From the NCBI RefSeq assembly GCF_910589235.1, contig NC_060955.1:15638838-15702837 (forward strand): a stretch of DNA of 64,000 nt, given 5' to 3'. Under the pieces are notes generated by a model, which worked only from the letters and a program-made list of their open reading frames with translations, had not been told where the DNA came from and searched no databases. Positions 1 through 12,536 of the stretch are shown piece after piece (the first letter of the stretch is position 1; every line of letters starts with the position of its first letter). The position numbers and the translations under genes were made by a program. The stretch comes from Vespa crabro. Lineage: Eukaryota; Arthropoda; Insecta; Hymenoptera; Vespidae.

Positions 1-1851
1 CTGATACATTTCCACGATAGGGATATTTTAAATAATACTTTTAACCGGAAATATGATGATAACGATTATTAAATAAAACAAAAAAAGAAAAAAGAATAGA
101 ATTGTCTCCAAAACAGATAATGGGTATTGAAAAAGGAATAATTTAGGCAAAAGGAAACGAAATATCTTTTCGTATCTGATCAATCTTGCTGTATGTCTAA
201 AGGAGAAAAAGAGTGACTTTAATCAGACCATTCCTGGCACACAAAAGTATCAACTTGCCGTCGTAGACTTCATTCTCTACGTGGCTGAAAATTAGTCTGC
301 CAAGCAGATAAAAAGAAAAAGAGAGAAAAAAATGGTCTCTCCTGTGAAATCGAAGTCGTGAGTTCGCTTTTCAATTCCCAAGTTTAACGGGGGAAAAAAA
401 AGAAGAGAATCAAATGCAGAGATGGCAAAGAGACCAGAGAGAAGGTAAAATCATGAAAAAGGGAAAGTACAGAAGTTTAAAACGAGGACTGAGCCAACCA
501 TACGACTTCCCATTATTTTCCTTTATTTTCTGCAAGCTCGTATAACATAAAAATAGTCTAGACGTATTTCGTGTAGTTAGCATACACCGATGGACGAACG
601 GTGATCGATACAACGAACCAACGAACAAAGAGAGGGAGAGAAAGAGAGAAGCATCAGGGCCGGAGGTTTGATTCACGAAACCCCTCGTCATTGTTTCTCT
701 TTGAAATGTACATAATTTATGGCCGCCCTTCGAACCTTTAAACGAATAATAATGTTCTTTTCTTTCTTCTCTGTATGCTCAAATTGATCATAAATAAACA
801 CGGGTGATATTTTAATAAAGAATTATCAAAAAAAGAAAAAGAAACAATAATATTATTATCACAAAGATTTTATAATAAAATCATTCGTTATTGAAAAGAA
901 CATTATAGATATTAGTATTATTTGATATATGACAAACCGTGAAAACTTTTCGTACCAATTCTTATCGAAAGATGAAACATTCGAAAGGAATAGACGAATC
1001 GATCGATAAGGGTGGACTAGGTTTCAAATTGAAGATGTAATTGTAAGTGAACATGGAATTCAAATATCTCTGTCCAGAAAGAAAACCTTTCTTTGTAGAA
1101 AGGGCTGCTTCCCCATACTAGCCTTGTCCGTTCACATATCTTTCTTTTCTCTTCGACGATTCGAGATTCACACAAGGAGTGTCGCTTTAACCCTCACTTT
1201 CGTTTCTCGGATAGGATAAAAAGGACGCGTGCACGAAAATGGAATTCCATTTTTGAGGTCGCACATAATGTGAATTAGATGAATTATTCAAATGAAATTC
1301 GAATTGATAGTAGTGGATTTATTTTTTTCTTTTCTTTTTATTACGATTCGCAACCTATCGTAGATGTCTCTCGCAGAACTAGCTCATATGTCGATTTATC
1401 TTCGGCTTTATTTTTCTTTTTTCTTTTTTCCCCACATCCTTCTTTTCCCGAAAAACTTTCCCCGACGCGTCGCGTCGCGTCCAGTCAATCGGTTTTCTAT
1501 GAAAATAGCTGGTATTCGCTATTGAATTCTTACGCTTTTATCGGCACTTTATCATGTCTCTCCCTCTCAAATCAATAATAAATCGCGTGCTACATTTCAT
1601 GATATATTTTTTTTTCGCTATTCTATATACTTTAGAATATAATTGACACTTTGTCAAAACTTGTAAAAACATTTATAAGAGTGATATTGTACGTATTTGG
1701 GTTGTGAATTTCATACAAATTTCAAGTCGTTAAAAAAAGAACGTAAAGTAGATTGATTTGACATACACCGAACTCAACTTTCTCCTAAAAAATTGAACGG
1801 CTCAGCGACTTCTCAAAGTATCGACGTGGATTTTAAGATAGTAAAGAGAAA

Positions 1852-1853
<2 letters not shown>

Positions 1854-1901
<48 letters not shown>
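1854..1901. repeat. (AG)n microsatellite
   Basis: About 24 uninterrupted AG dinucleotides. Tracts of this kind recur roughly every 5 kb in this window on either strand. Confidence 0.95.
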
Positions 1902-1904
<3 letters not shown>

Positions 1905-4900
1905 TCATAACTTTACCCTCGAAACAATAAAACTTTACCGTATTTCGCGGTTCTGGACCCCTACTTTCGACGCCATGTAGAATATCAGACGAGAAGGGCG
2001 GAGGCTACGGGTTGTACAAGGCTTCGAAGAGGATAAGAGGGAGTAGGGAAAAGCGAAGGGGTTTGAATTTCAAATCGAACCGCCATCGTTAGCTCTTTCC
2101 TTTACTACGATCGAATATTTCACGATACGACGGACTTTACTACGAAAAGAATTCAAGAAATATATCCAAATCATCGAAAAAAGAATTGAAATAATCTAAA
2201 AGAGATAAACGAGTTAAATGAATGGAAAATGAATGCTTTGTTTCACGATTCAGCGACTTTTCGAAAGTTCATCTCTCGTCTGGACAAATATGACTGAATT
2301 ATCTTAGAGCAAATAGACAAAAGAGTACAGACACTGGGTTTGCTTCGACGAATGACATTCTTTTCTGAGCAAACAAAATGGGGAGAGAAAAAATGAAAGA
2401 GGAGGAAACCGTTTCAACAGCTGTCGGAGCCCTGATAAAATTGGTTAAAAATCTCAGCGTCTGTTTTTCCCTCACTCTCTCTCTTCTCTCTCTTTTTCGT
2501 GAAAAAGAGATTGCAAAAGTAGAGACACTTTATTACATGTTTGCGTTCGATCGGCATGGCGAAATTGGTCGAGTCGGGAAGCACGATGGATGTATACATG
2601 ATTCATTATACGAAACGCATGTCAAAAAGAGAGAAAGAGATAAAATGGTTGGTTTCATCCGTTATTGGACGACTAAGCTTTTGATCCAGTCATGTTTACG
2701 CGGCTTGTACCGGATCGGTTCTCGCATTAATTGGACTTCGATATTTTCGATTAGGCAAATGACAAGGCCAACGTACCTAACGTCGAACGGAGAATCCAGC
2801 GAGTGACGCGTATTTGCTGATTGGATGGCTACTCACATTTCCGTTTTTTAAATTGCCTCGTCCATTTTATCACCACATTGTAAACAACGTGTATTGGCTA
2901 TCTCCACGTCCAAATAAATATTTTATAAACGTTTTGAATATCCGTTTATAATCAGACGGTAAAGAAAAAATCTTCATTAAATTGTCTCTATCATGTTTGT
3001 ATTCTTGAATGTTAAATCTTTGTTTATATTTAGACTATTGTTCATTACAATCATTTTCTATTATTTATTTTTTGTTCTTGTCGTGCGAATTAAATCCGAT
3101 TGAATGGAACACGAGCACCGTTAACTGCTATGAATTCAAGGGAAACTATTTCTTCCCTTTTGCTCTAGAGAATACACGTGCCACCCTGTAAATGTCCTCC
3201 TACAGGCACCGTCTAAAGCCTCGAGAATAACGTGTGTGGAACTAGTAAGGTAAATCCGGGCTTATTGTTCGCCAAACTTAAACTTGGTCAGTATATGAAG
3301 GGAAACTGGGCCAAGAAAATCCTTAGTTTATTATCACTCTATGTTATAGACATATATATTTTTTAATTTTTGCATATACTTACTAAATTATTATTTTATA
3401 ATTGCACGCTATCGATATATCCAAATTGTTCGGTAATAGAAAATAAAATTGATTTTATTTGCTCATTTGTTGCCATTATATTTCAATTGACTGAAAGTAG
3501 GAAGATCAAGGTATCCGGAACTAATAACGGATTCCGTTGTTTCGGTGACGTGAGGTAATTAGCAAGCGCAATTAATTCCAGCGTGGTTAGGGACTAGCTG
3601 CGGTGCAATCCAAGGGAGGTAAATGCGGTTCCGTACATCAGACTCTCCCAGTACTCCCTTCTCTTTGAAATGTGTAAGTGCCTCTACTATCTCTCACGTA
3701 CAGCTATTCGAAAACAATGAATCTTGATTTGGAGAGATTTCATTTCGATATCTAAGATATTATTATATATAATACCTATATGTAGTGACCTTTTAAATAC
3801 ATGTGGTTGCGAAATAACAACTTATTAATCTCTAATATAGTTAAATATACAATATAATACATGTCCAACGATTTAGATTTTTCATTAAATTTCATAATAA
3901 AAATTACGATAATATAATTATTTTAATATATCCGCCTTAATGTTTATTTAATAGTTAGTATAATGTTTTCTTAATAATTTTTAAAATATTAAAAAATAAT
4001 ATATTAAAAGGTTAATGTAAAATATACAAATTGCATTCCAAAGAAGAAAGAAACCTGGATTCTTAACATTAATAGTGATAGTAGTAAATAGAATTGCATG
4101 TATATAATCATTGATTTCATGAAACAGTTTGGCAGTTCAATTGCGTTACAAGGATAAATCTTCAATATCTATCTTATAAACAAAAAAAAATTATCCGAAA
4201 CTCTGTATTTGCACCAGATTGCACCAAGTGTTGTTGATGAGAGCATCGCGTGCCGCACCGATGCTGCACATGAAAATCGTTATTCACTTTCTTATGCGTC
4301 CACTATTTTTGTGTATTCGCTTTATGTGAGGAAGAAAAATTGACAATTGATCGATTTTTTAATCCCTTTGTTCCTTTTTTGTAAAGAACATTGAGGCGTT
4401 TAAAAGAATAACTGAACACAATTAGTATCAATATATTTTTTATTATATTTTAAGGAAAACGATATTTCATAATTTATTGGTATATATGTATGTATATTTG
4501 TTTATCTTATTTATCTTTTTTTATAAATGCTCAATGATTTGTAAACCAGTCTCAACTTATGGATCGTGACCCAACATTTGGCCGTGTTAAATTTTTAATA
4601 AACCGCGAAATGATAAATTTGTAAGAGATACCCAAAAAGCTCTCAAAAAACAGAACATCCTTGCGAGTTTGTATAAATATTGCAGTAACAGTCGTATCTT
4701 TAAAATAATACGTGTAACGCCAATCTATCAGATTCTTAAAAGTTTTGTATTATAAACATTTAAGATGCGGTATCATTAGAAATATGTATCGGGTCGCACG
4801 GCAAAAAGGTTAAGAATTATTGTTCTAGACGTTTCATACTTACATCGTTTGTTTGTAGTCCTTGTCAAGAAGCATGCACACTATTATGCGCCATCATGTA

Positions 4901-7900
4901 GAACGAATTTCCTTCGTAAAGGTGAAATTAATGTAATGTCATCTTACGAGGTTGCAAAGAGTTGACAAGAGAGGAGGAGACTTTGGACCCTTTATAACAA
5001 AACGACGTTTTCTTGTATACAGGACGTTGCATCTTCCATCCTTTATTTTCTTTGTTATAGTCTCCCTCAATTTCGATATCTTCTCTTTCATTTTCTCGGC
5101 GCGTTTCCTTTTGACTAGTGTGTTCGTTCTACGAATCTTTACAATTTTCTTCGTTTAACTCAACGCTACTCGATGCCATTCGACATATAGTTGCCTTTCG
5201 AATTCGAATTCGATTTATATTGCCCGTTAATCACCAAAAATATTTCCTAGATTCTCCTTAGAGTATATATATATCGTAACTATTATTGCACTTTGGCATT
5301 CATACCATGAAACGTATGAATGTATTCTTATCTCTTTTATAAATGAACGATTCTTACGGAAAGAACTAAAATGGCCTTTAAAAGAAGGAAATAACATTTA
5401 AGTTGAGCTTTCAGTTCGCTGGCTGGTTTTAGCTATCTTCAGGATACTGAGTATTTCAGTTGACGATAGGATTGGATTTAGTTTTACTACCTCATTAATG
5501 TTATACATTTTATTACCGTCCGCTCTTCGACCGCCCGCGAAATTCTCGTATATATCGAGCTACTTTGCCATTCCTACGGATGGCGGCCGAGAATGAGAGG
5601 TAAAGGAGGCAAAAAGACTTTACGATTGCAAGGAAGGAAAAGGATAAAAGAGGAGCCATGGCCATTGGAAATGACTTTGACGTGCCAGGTTTTCGCAATT
5701 TTCTATGCAATTCCACCGTTATTCAAATATTTATTTTCATGCCTTTTACTTTCATCTTCTCCCTTTCTTTTTATTACCAAAAAAAAAAGAATAGAAAAGA
5801 AAGAAATCTCAAGCGATCACCAACTCGGAACAATGGTATATAAATTAACAAGTGAATTTCAATATCTTCTCTAAAGAAAATATTTTGATAAAACCTGGAA
5901 AATTGAAATGAAGGATAAACCGTTTCTGTTCTTTGGTATGATTTCTAAATCGATAACCATTCGGCAAAACATCTGGTAAGGGTGTCAACCGAAAGCAAAC
6001 GATGCAAGATAGAAGAAAAGAAATTGGAATTGAATTGTTTTCCTCTCAACTGAGATCCCAGGACGAGTGGCTTTCGCAAAGATCACATTTTTTTTTAACT
6101 AACCTAAGAAAATTCACAAAGTAGGGATGGTCCAATGGGTAGTGGTAGCACACCCTTCGTTGAGCATTACGTGCGTATTATGTTTTTCTTATCGTGCCTA
6201 AAAAGAACGCGAGTCGTACCTTCCCGCGGGGATCAAGGACAGCTCCGATTGGAAGTTCTTAAATCTGTTTTTGAAAAGATCGAGGGGTTGCCTCTCCTCA
6301 CGAGACCTTTCACGTTTCTTTCGTTACTTCGAAAATTGCTCGAATCAAATGAAGGGATCGTTTGATAAAATGAAAGAAAAATCTTATGTCGATTCTCCAT
6401 GGTTACGAAACATTTCGTATATACACATGCGTTAACGAAATGTCATCGTTGATCGGTTAACCGTATTTCTCTCTTTTTTTTTTTCAGTAAATAGGAATAG
6501 CTCGTATAATCGATGGATTCGACGGAAGTCGTTCTCGAAGAGAACTTCGAAGAGGGTGGCTATAAATAAGGGAATTAAGGAAGTACAACGTTGTATTACA
6601 CAATGGCGAAATACGAGGAGTCTCTCTCTCTCAGGGGGGTTGGTTACGAGCCTTTCGTGATTGTAAAGCCAAAGGTATTGATCGTTCCTATGTTATGAAC
6701 TTGTGTAGGTGCAGAAGCCGTGCACTTTACGACTTTACACGGATAACAAGAGTTTGCATTAATAAAGGGTCCTCCCTTCGCCCCCTTTAAAGCCTTCGCC
6801 TTCCCTCGTTGGACCTTCACATTTATGACGCGTTTCCCGATGTTAGGTCGATGAGAAAACGTTATAAATCTACAGCAAATTCGGTGCCGTAGAACTTTAA
6901 AGATACTCCAACAACATGTACCAATATTTTAGACTCATCGTTCGATTCGGTGATAAGCAATGGACCGTATTAACGAGCAAGTTTAATCACGTTCAATCGT
7001 TTTATCGGTGAATCGTTATACATTGGAAGATAAAAGAGAAATAGTAGAGAAACCGTTTTCTTTTTCATTTCCTCATCGAATAAACGATTACTCTGTCGTT
7101 CGAAAGCGGGACAACGTCGTACGGAAGACGTAAAGCCGTCCGATGACGCGTGCCAATGTCTTACGATCATCTCCCATGGGGTGTCCAAGCAAGGGCGATG
7201 TTGTAACCGTAACATCAGTCACCTTCTAAGCGTTTATCCCACCCGGTGAAGCATCTCTTTATATCACCATAGTAAGCATATACATACAAACCTAACTGGA
7301 CATCAACATGTACACAAATACACAGATACTTTAAAGATACGACACAGATGGACGAACACTACCGCAATATCTTCATCCCTTTTTTTCGTAGCTACGTGCC
7401 TTATGTACTCGAGAAGCGAATTGAAAATTGGCTTGTAGGTAGCAAAGGAATAAATAAAGATAATTATATACATAGCTGATTTTAAACAAATTTTATTATT
7501 TCTTTCTTTTTTTCTAATACTTTTTGCAAGAATTTTATCTTTATAAAAAGTGATAATAAAATATGTGAAAGAACAAACGGAGGGATTTGGATTATTCAAA
7601 GAAAAAACTGAACGTGGAATAATAATTTTTTTGATATACATATAATTTCGTGATTTTAATACGCTTTCAATCATAACGGATACAGCTTGTACATGTATTT
7701 GGGAAATTGGACGCTCGAACCTATTACTTCTAAGCCGTAGAGGAGGAATTGGATGTGAAAGAGGGTGCCGGAACCGCCCACCATTTGTTCGAGCGTTGAG
7801 ATATATGGGCGATCCGACAACGCATGCAGGGACATAAAAATCTTATCGTGACCTGGTCTTATCGTATAAAAGGCCGAGGCGTTTGAGGAATTCCGCATTG

Positions 7901-8378
7901 TAAGAGCGGGGTCGATAGACCCTTAAGACCATAACGTTTTCGTGTAGATGGTGTTGAGACTCTCTCTCATTCGGTCTTTCTCTACAAAGAGAACTCAAAG
8001 ATAGCTGGTACGAGAGCTCACAGTAGTAATAACAACAGCAATGTACACTAAGACTGAGAGAAGTAGAAAGGACTCGAGAACGATATTATCACACGGTGGA
8101 CGGTTTATTTATCGTTTACACGCGGATAACATCGGATTGCAACGTTCGTGTTAATATCACGAAGCACGAAGTTCTGTCTTCGTTCCGTAAAGATAAATCC
8201 TCACTCTCTCTTCCTTTGTCAAATTCAATCATTTATTCCTATAACAATGAAACAACTCCGCCGATAAATTTAGGCATCTCAAGGAAAGAACAACAAATTT
8301 TATTTATTGTATAAAATTAATTCAGATTTTTAAAGATTGAGTTCAATCTCTGTTCTCCTTTCTCTTTTTCCACAATTA

Positions 8379-8412
8379 CTACGACGAGGATGACGACGTT
8401 TTAGTTGAGAGA
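8379..8412 (+). repeat. short direct repeat, copy 1
   Basis: A 34-base block containing GAGGATGACGACG followed by TTAGTTGAGAGA. It recurs with only about two mismatches at 8652-8685. Similarity stops abruptly on both sides. Confidence 0.75.
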
Positions 8413-8651
8413 GAGATCCACTCTATTTCTCCTTCGAAAATCGCGACCATCTCTTTCGATTTCCTTCATTTCTCGACTTCCGTGGCATGCCCACGATTAA
8501 AAGTCGACTCAGAGAGCAAGAAATCAAAAAGGCCGAGAAGGGATCGTGGGTGAATTTTCATTTTACGGCAGAAGTTTGGTCTCGCTTCATAAATCTCATT
8601 TCCGCGACAGCATGCTCGTTCTATCTTCCTCTATCTCGACGACAACGATGG

Positions 8652-8685
8652 CTACAACGAGGATGACGACGTCTTAGTTGAGAGA
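8652..8685 (+). repeat. short direct repeat, copy 2
   Basis: Second copy of the 34-base block at 8379-8412, 273 bases downstream in the same orientation. Flanking sequence is unrelated. Confidence 0.75.
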
Positions 8686-9529
8686 TTATAATAGAAAAAA
8701 GTGTATTTAAAAGTTTGACGAAGGTACTTTGTTCCCGGACTAGACAAGATCATATATTTAAGGGCTGAGTCGGTTTCTCGCAGCAGACCGATCGATGCGA
8801 ACGCCCACGATTCCCTCTTTCCCTCTCCATTCACCATCGCTTTCCACCCCCTCTCTCTTTCACTCGACTTTTTTTTATCGAAAACCAATTTACCAAGGCT
8901 TTTTAAGCGTCTAGTTAATTCATCACGTTGCTTCGATTCCCTCGTAACGATTTCAGACGTGCTCTTCTACCTCGACGCACTATTCCTCTCTTTTTTTCTA
9001 GTTTTTTGTTTGAAAAAGAGAGAGTTTGTTAGTCGAGCAGAAACGACTTGGAGTCATTCAAGGATTTATTCTCGATCGGCGATAACTGTAAAAACATCGA
9101 ATCCCATCTCCGGTACATTTGGCTGACGCAATAATATGTATTATTCACGGGGTTGGGCCATAGCAAAATTCGAGAAGCAGAAACTCTCTCGGCGGGACAA
9201 TATCTCGCGGCCCGTCGCTTGTAAAGAATTCGAAATAGGCGAACTTTGATCGTATCGAAAAAAGTGAGAGAGATCGCCGTATATTTGCTTGTTTGGAATA
9301 CGCCGAAAGTTTTTATCGGATCTGCCGTTTTTCGTTCTAGCCGGTCGAAAGATTTTCCTTCTTAAACTCGAAACTGTTCTAGTATTTGAAAAATGTGATA
9401 TCAAACGAAGACTAGTATTGGTAGCTCATTGAATGCAAGGAGATCTATCAAATACCGTTCGAATCGACGTTGGAAAATTCTTATTGACCGGTTTGATCGA
9501 TCGAGAGTTTGCTCCCGACGGTGACAAAC

Positions 9530-10085
9530 GCCGGGCAAACATCGCGGGTCGACTGTAGAAGAGGGGATGGGAGTCGGCTGGAGGTCGACGGCAGGTGGAG
9601 AGGTGCCTCCACCCCCGGCCGCCATCCCTAAAGGCGGGTGTTGGCAATGCTGGCAGTGCCGTCAGTGCCGCCGGTCGACGGCCACGGCCACGGTCCCCGC
9701 CCGTCCGCTCGCGCCAGCCGCGAGGCTACGGCCCGGGCGAGACATTGAACTCGTTGCGAAAGGGAGTCGGAGGTGGAGAAGGTTCTGCCGCTAGTGCTGC
9801 TGCTACTGCTGCTGCTGCTCCTGCTGCTGCTGCTACTACTACTACTACTACTGCTCCTACCGCCGAGCATCGATTTGTCTGCTCTAGAAACGAACTCCCC
9901 GCGCCAGTAGTACCACCCACTTTCACCCACCTTCTCCTCTGTCCTCTTCTACCCTCCCTTAGTCGACAACCGCCGCCGTCGGGAAACCCCCAACGCTACG
10001 CTAAACTCATCCAAGGTTGCTCCGAGTGAACTGGCTTCGGGCTTCGAACTGGCCACCGGGGTGCGTCGACCGTCCCAGACGTTCC
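9530..10085. promoter_or_regulatory. GC-rich island, possible promoter or 5' exon
   Basis: This ~550-base stretch is far richer in G+C and CpG than its AT-rich surroundings and carries a CTG/CTA trinucleotide tract at 9794-9860. It is open in several frames on both strands. The frames give low-complexity runs (Ala/Thr on plus; Ser or Val/Ala on minus) with no recognisable domain. In an AT-rich insect genome such an island most often marks a promoter with its 5' UTR or a homopolymer-rich first exon. The sequence alone does not show a strand or a transcript. Confidence 0.35.
9794..9860. repeat. CTG/CTA trinucleotide tract
   Basis: An impure tract of CTG changing to CTA units. Depending on frame it could encode poly-Ala then poly-Thr on plus, or poly-Ser or poly-Val/Ala on minus. 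Confidence 0.85.
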
Positions 10086-10136
10086 TCACCAACTTTCGCT
10101 TACTCTTTTTTTCCTTATTCTTTTTCTCTCTTCCTC

Positions 10137-10138
<2 letters not shown>

Positions 10139-10182
<44 letters not shown>
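10139..10182. repeat. (CT)n microsatellite
   Basis: Nearly pure CT repeat just beyond the GC-rich island. Confidence 0.9.
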
Positions 10183-10183
<1 letters not shown>

Positions 10184-12463
10184 TCCACTTTTCGATATAT
10201 AATAATATTGTATTTTTATAGTCGACTCTGAAAAATATTACCACTTGATCCATCAGTTGCAGTTGTTCCTTTGAAAAAAAGAACCGTATTTCATTTATGT
10301 TAAAGACTATTTTTTGCAGACAATATTAACTCGTATTCCCCAAGGATGTACTTGTTGCGTTTCCTGAGATGGTATCAATTAATACACACCACTCTCTACT
10401 TATCGATTCCCGAGGAAGGATCAAACGCAAACAGAAAGATTATTCAAGGCTCTTCTCTAGGGATCTCGAGACAATTTCTCTCCGAAATCCGCGGCGTCAT
10501 TTGTCTCGCAAACTAAGTTTACTCTACTCATCCTTCTCTTCTTTCTCCCTCTCTCTTCCATCCCTTTCCATATTCGACGACGTACCGTCTGTTCTCCCAC
10601 GATTCCATGACCCTCGTTGTCTTTCTTGACATAGAAAAAAGGAAAGATAAAAAAAGAAGAAGAGAAGAACTGAAAATGAGAGTGAAAGAATTGATATTAG
10701 TACACAGGAAGACTTTCTTTTACGTTTATCCATTCGAATAGACAAGTTATCTTTTCGAATCGTTAATCTTCCACGCAACGAAATGAAACGGATTCGTTTT
10801 CCTTTCTTTCATTCACCCACTACCTCCTACGTCTTCCAACCTTTCTTTCGCGTGACGCTTGGTTGGCGGACAACGTTCAAGGCACGATAAAAATGTCGCC
10901 TGTCTCGCCCCCCTCTTCCTGAACACGCCGCGGTAATTATTTCTTTTTCGTGAACCAGGAGATCTTGATCATTGGTTTTCTCCGAGACTGAGCGCATATT
11001 CGTGTTTTTCGTCGATTAAAATCAACCAAGTGAGATTAATCGAATTATAGTTCATTTATCTCTTCCATTTCTATCGCGACACCGCCCTGTATTTTCAGCT
11101 ATTTTCGATAAATGATATCAATCGGACACATGAAACGAGACAGATGATATTATCATCAGATAAATTAACTTCTAACTTAATCTTATACGAATCTATAAAT
11201 TTTTAACCTGTTTATTAAGGAGATTTTCAAGTGATAAACGTACATGAAATTTATTTTGATTAAAAATAAAATGATACGGAAGTACATAGAAAATTTTGGA
11301 TAAATTAATAAATTGTAAAGAAGAAATTAGAAGGTATAATGTTTTCTTAATAGGAATGAAAACAAAACAATTTTTTTATTTTTCTACCACGAGAAAAGTT
11401 AAATTTTCGTGAGAAATGAAATAACTATTTCCTATTAACCATTTCCAGCATAATGGAATCATATATTCTTTTTATCTCACAGAATGTAAATCTTGTAAAT
11501 TCGATAACTTCTAACATCTGGATAGAAATTCTAACGTAAAGTAAGGTTCTTTGTAGCTGCGTAATGTGAGTTTTCCATTAAGTTTTCCTTATCATCGAAG
11601 GTTCAGTTTGTTTAGAGAAAAATTGAGAAGGTAGCGGATACAAAATGTGGAAAAAATATCCTCTTGGTTGCTCGTTAACTTGTTTGTAATCTTATCGATG
11701 CAACCATCGATCAATATCCAAACAAGGTCGATTTTGATGCAATGTTCTGTGGTAAAAAAAAAGAAAGAGAAAAAGGGAAAGTGAGAGAGAAAGAGGGAGG
11801 GGAGAAAGAAAAAGAAAAAAAGATGCGATTGGTGTTGGGCCAAGGCAATGGCCTTTATCCGCTTCCTTTTTCCGCCGTTTCAGCCTGGGGGAAAATCTTC
11901 ACGGAAACAAAGAAGCGTCGTAAAATGTTGTCGTAAAAGTACTGCAGATAAAACGGTCCTACGAGCGGGTACCTCTTACCAAGCGTTTTATATGCATACA
12001 TATGTATATGTATTTCTATATATTTATCTCTTCTCTTAGGAAACGCGAAAACTTTTATGCATAGTAAATCTAATGGTCTAAAGTGTTTGAACGTATGTAT
12101 TTCTTAAAGAAAAAGAATAGTATCACAAGAATATTTTTCTCGAGAAGTTATTCCAATCGAATTTCATTTATACTAAGAACGATCAAACGAGCATTGCTAT
12201 TATCGATCGAAAGATACATATTATTTCTATCAAAATTCATCGACGTTCATCGATACTCATTTATCAAAGGCTTCCCATCGTATCTGGCGATACTTTTAGT
12301 CGCGCCAAGATGCGATATTATGGCGTTATTATGGCGATTGACTAAATCGTTCCTGGGTCCTCGTAACTTGGGATTAGGCTTTTAGGAGTTGCCCTTGGAT
12401 CGGTTATTATGTTACTTAACAATAAATCGTGTTCACAAATATGAAATTCAGGGAAATAATTGT

Positions 12464-12465
<2 letters not shown>

Positions 12466-12528
<63 letters not shown>

Positions 12529-12536
12529 CTCTTTCT
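12466..12536. repeat. (CT)n/(CTTT)n microsatellite
   Basis: A CT run passing into CTTT units. It lies immediately 5' (plus strand) of the exon-like block at 12584-12680 and would act as a very strong polypyrimidine tract if that block is an exon. Confidence 0.9.

Noticed and set aside
2378..2806. 142-codon plus-strand frame
   Set aside because: No domain, signal, splice context or codon bias. It contains a partial CT tract and looks like a chance frame.
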